DNA of 6,396 bases from Streptosporangiaceae bacterium (GTDB lineage: Bacteria > Actinomycetota > Actinomycetes > Streptosporangiales > Streptosporangiaceae): positions 1 to 6,396 of the forward strand of contig JASHTQ010000342.1 in NCBI GenBank assembly GCA_030040475.1, in the 5' to 3' direction. Position 1 is the stretch's first letter, and each line of letters begins with the position of its first letter. The position numbers and the translations under genes were made by a program. The notes below the pieces were generated by a model. That model worked only from the letters and a program-made list of their open reading frames with translations. It did no database searches and was not told where the DNA came from. This document shows positions 5,314-6,396 of the stretch, one piece after another.

Positions 5314-6285
5314 TTGAAGGCGGTCGCGATCCAGGCGTTCGGCGGTCCCGAGGGCATGGCCGTCATCGACGTGGATGCCCCGGCTCCGGTCGGCGGGCAG
5401 GTGCTGGTCGCCGCCGAGGCCATCGGCGTCGGCGGCGTCGATGTCGTGATCCGGCGCGGTGACCTGGCCGCCTACGGCTTCAGGGAGGGCCATATCCCTG
5501 GCGGCGAGATAGCGGGAACCGTGACCGCGGTCGGCGACGACGTGGACGCGTCATGGGTAGGCCGGCGCGTCTGGGCGTTCACCGGCGTGGGCGGCGGCTA
5601 CGTCGAGCAGGCGATCGCCCCGGTCGAGGAGATCGTTCCCCTGCCCGCGAACCTGTCCGCGGCCGCCGCGGTGACGCTCGGCAGCTCGGGAGTGGTGGCC
5701 CACTTCGGTCTTTCCCGTGCCCGCTTCGCTCCCGGCGAGTCCGTGCTGGTGCGCGGCGCGGCCGGCAGCATCGGGATCATGACGGTCCAGCTCGCGGCCC
5801 GCGGCGGGGCCGGCGCGGTGGCGGTGACGACATCCTCGACCCGGCGCGGTGACCGCCTGCGCGAGCTAGGCGCGACCCACGTGCTGAGCCGCTCCGGCGA
5901 GGGAGGCCAGGACGCTCCGGCGGGCTACGACGTCATCATCGACGTCGTGGCGGGCGTGGACATGCCTTCGTTCCTCGCCAGGCTCAACCCGAACGGCCGC
6001 ATGGTGGTCGTCGGCGTGGTCGGCGGCCAGCCGCCGGCGGACTTCGGCACCACGATGATGGCGGCGTTCCAGAAGTCGACGTCGTTCGGTACCTTCAGCG
6101 CCGCGACCGTGCCCGCCGCCGGCCGGCGTGCCGTCAGGACCGAGCAGTTCGCCGCCGCAAGTCGCGGAGAGCTCCGCACGGTGGTGCATGAGCGGCTCCC
6201 GTTGGAGCAAGCCGTCCTGGCGCACCAGAAGATGGAGGCCGGCGAGGTGTTCGGCAGGATCGTGCTGACACCCGGGCCCTCGTAG
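5314..6285 (+). CDS. Zinc-independent MDR / quinone oxidoreductase-like NADP-dependent oxidoreductase
   Basis: A 323-residue protein of the medium-chain dehydrogenase/reductase superfamily, nearest the quinone oxidoreductase (QOR) branch, which reduces quinones or enones with NADPH. The N-terminal GroES-like domain starts MKAVAIQAFGGPEGM, then has IGVGGVDVVIRRGD (37-50) and HIPGGEIAGTVTAVGDDV (60-77). The zinc-binding Cys and the structural-zinc cysteine cluster of alcohol dehydrogenases are absent, as in QOR. The Rossmann domain carries GAAGSIGI (148-155) for the dinucleotide. VTTSSTRR (171-178) ends the second strand, where Ser/Arg would favour NADP(H). LRELGATHVL (182-191), YDVIIDVV (205-212) and GRMVVVGVVGG (228-238) complete the fold. 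The C-terminal HERLPLEQAVLAHQKMEAGE and GRIVLTPGP are standard QOR endings. It is divergent from the PPOX/hydrolase unit, with a TTG start and a strong ribosome-binding site. Length and motifs are complete. The physiological substrate is unknown. Confidence 0.93.
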   Translation: MKAVAIQAFGGPEGMAVIDVDAPAPVGGQVLVAAEAIGVGGVDVVIRRGDLAAYGFREGHIPGGEIAGTVTAVGDDVDASWVGRRVWAFTGVGGGYVEQAIAPVEEIVPLPANLSAAAAVTLGSSGVVAHFGLSRARFAPGESVLVRGAAGSIGIMTVQLAARGGAGAVAVTTSSTRRGDRLRELGATHVLSRSGEGGQDAPAGYDVIIDVVAGVDMPSFLARLNPNGRMVVVGVVGGQPPADFGTTMMAAFQKSTSFGTFSAATVPAAGRRAVRTEQFAAASRGELRTVVHERLPLEQAVLAHQKMEAGEVFGRIVLTPGPS

Positions 6286-6299
6286 CTGGTGCCGTGACC

Positions 6300-6341
6300 G
6301 GGAACGTTCGCGGCCGCTGAACCGGCCCATCCCACGTTCCC
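6300..6341 (+). terminator. Nested inverted repeat downstream of the oxidoreductase, possible terminator
   Basis: GGGAACGT (6300-6307) pairs exactly with ACGTTCCC (6334-6341). Inside it GGCCG (6312-6316) pairs with CGGCC (6323-6327) around a 6-base loop, with a 4/6-base internal loop between the two stems. It starts 14 bases after the TAG stop. There is no U-tract, which is common for actinomycete stem-loop terminators. No gene is recognised from here to 6396. Confidence 0.45.
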
Positions 6342-6396
6342 CACCTGTCCCTGCTGCCCGGCACCGGCATGATCGTGTGACAGTACTTCCCCTATA

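Noticed and set aside
6288..6365. Inverted repeat GGTGCCG/CGGCACC at 6288-6294 and 6359-6365
   Set aside because: Seven bases with a loop of over 60 bases is expected by chance. The nested repeat at 6300-6341 is the better terminator candidate.
1..6396. tRNA, rRNA, CRISPR array, insertion sequence ends, riboswitch
   Set aside because: I looked on both strands and saw no cloverleaf, regularly spaced repeats, transposase motifs, target-site duplications or known riboswitch cores.

Overview
The window looks like chromosome of a high-GC actinomycete. Codon third positions are almost all G or C, GTG and TTG starts are used, genes are tightly packed, and one short reading frame resembles the actinobacterial F420-dependent PPOX split-barrel family. 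The genus cannot be fixed from the sequence alone.

Region 1 (1-3977, minus strand) is a tightly packed run of four different luciferase-like (LLM, bacterial luciferase fold) flavin-dependent oxidoreductase genes, read right to left. First is a divergent NtaA/SnaA-like protein (2745-3977). After a 13-bp gap comes a clear NtaA/SnaA/DszA-type FMN monooxygenase (1355-2731). An ATGA stop/start overlap leads to a third LLM protein (start at 1358). The fourth is an MsnO8/YhbW-type LLM protein that runs off the left edge (start at 211). Such enzymes usually use reduced FMN, from a separate reductase, plus O2 to oxidise small organic molecules such as organosulfur compounds, chelators or long-chain aldehydes. 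No reductase, transporter or regulator lies in the window, so the substrate is unknown. The third gene has an oddity: its frame has no stop anywhere down to base 1 and runs right through the start of the fourth gene. A TGA sits in the expected place, but in another frame.

Region 2 (3978-4097) is a 120-bp spacer. It holds an AT-rich patch with a perfect 5-bp-arm dyad (4040-4053) and probably carries the promoter/operator of the LLM run. A strong 15-bp-arm inverted repeat lies just inside the first LLM gene (3929-3960).

Region 3 (4098-5197, minus strand) is a two-gene unit. A 61-codon frame appears to be a PPOX-class F420/FMN split-barrel protein with its middle deleted in frame. It is coupled by a GTGA overlap to a complete alpha/beta hydrolase.

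Region 4 (5198-6396): an AT-rich divergent spacer (5235-5270) separates the PPOX/hydrolase pair from a rightward gene (5314-6285) for a zinc-independent, quinone-oxidoreductase-like MDR protein. A nested inverted repeat (6300-6341) that could end its transcript follows. The remainder to 6396 holds nothing recognisable.

Taken together this is an accessory redox/catabolic locus, with flavin monooxygenases, a hydrolase and an NADPH-dependent reductase. That the parts act in one pathway is inferred from proximity only.
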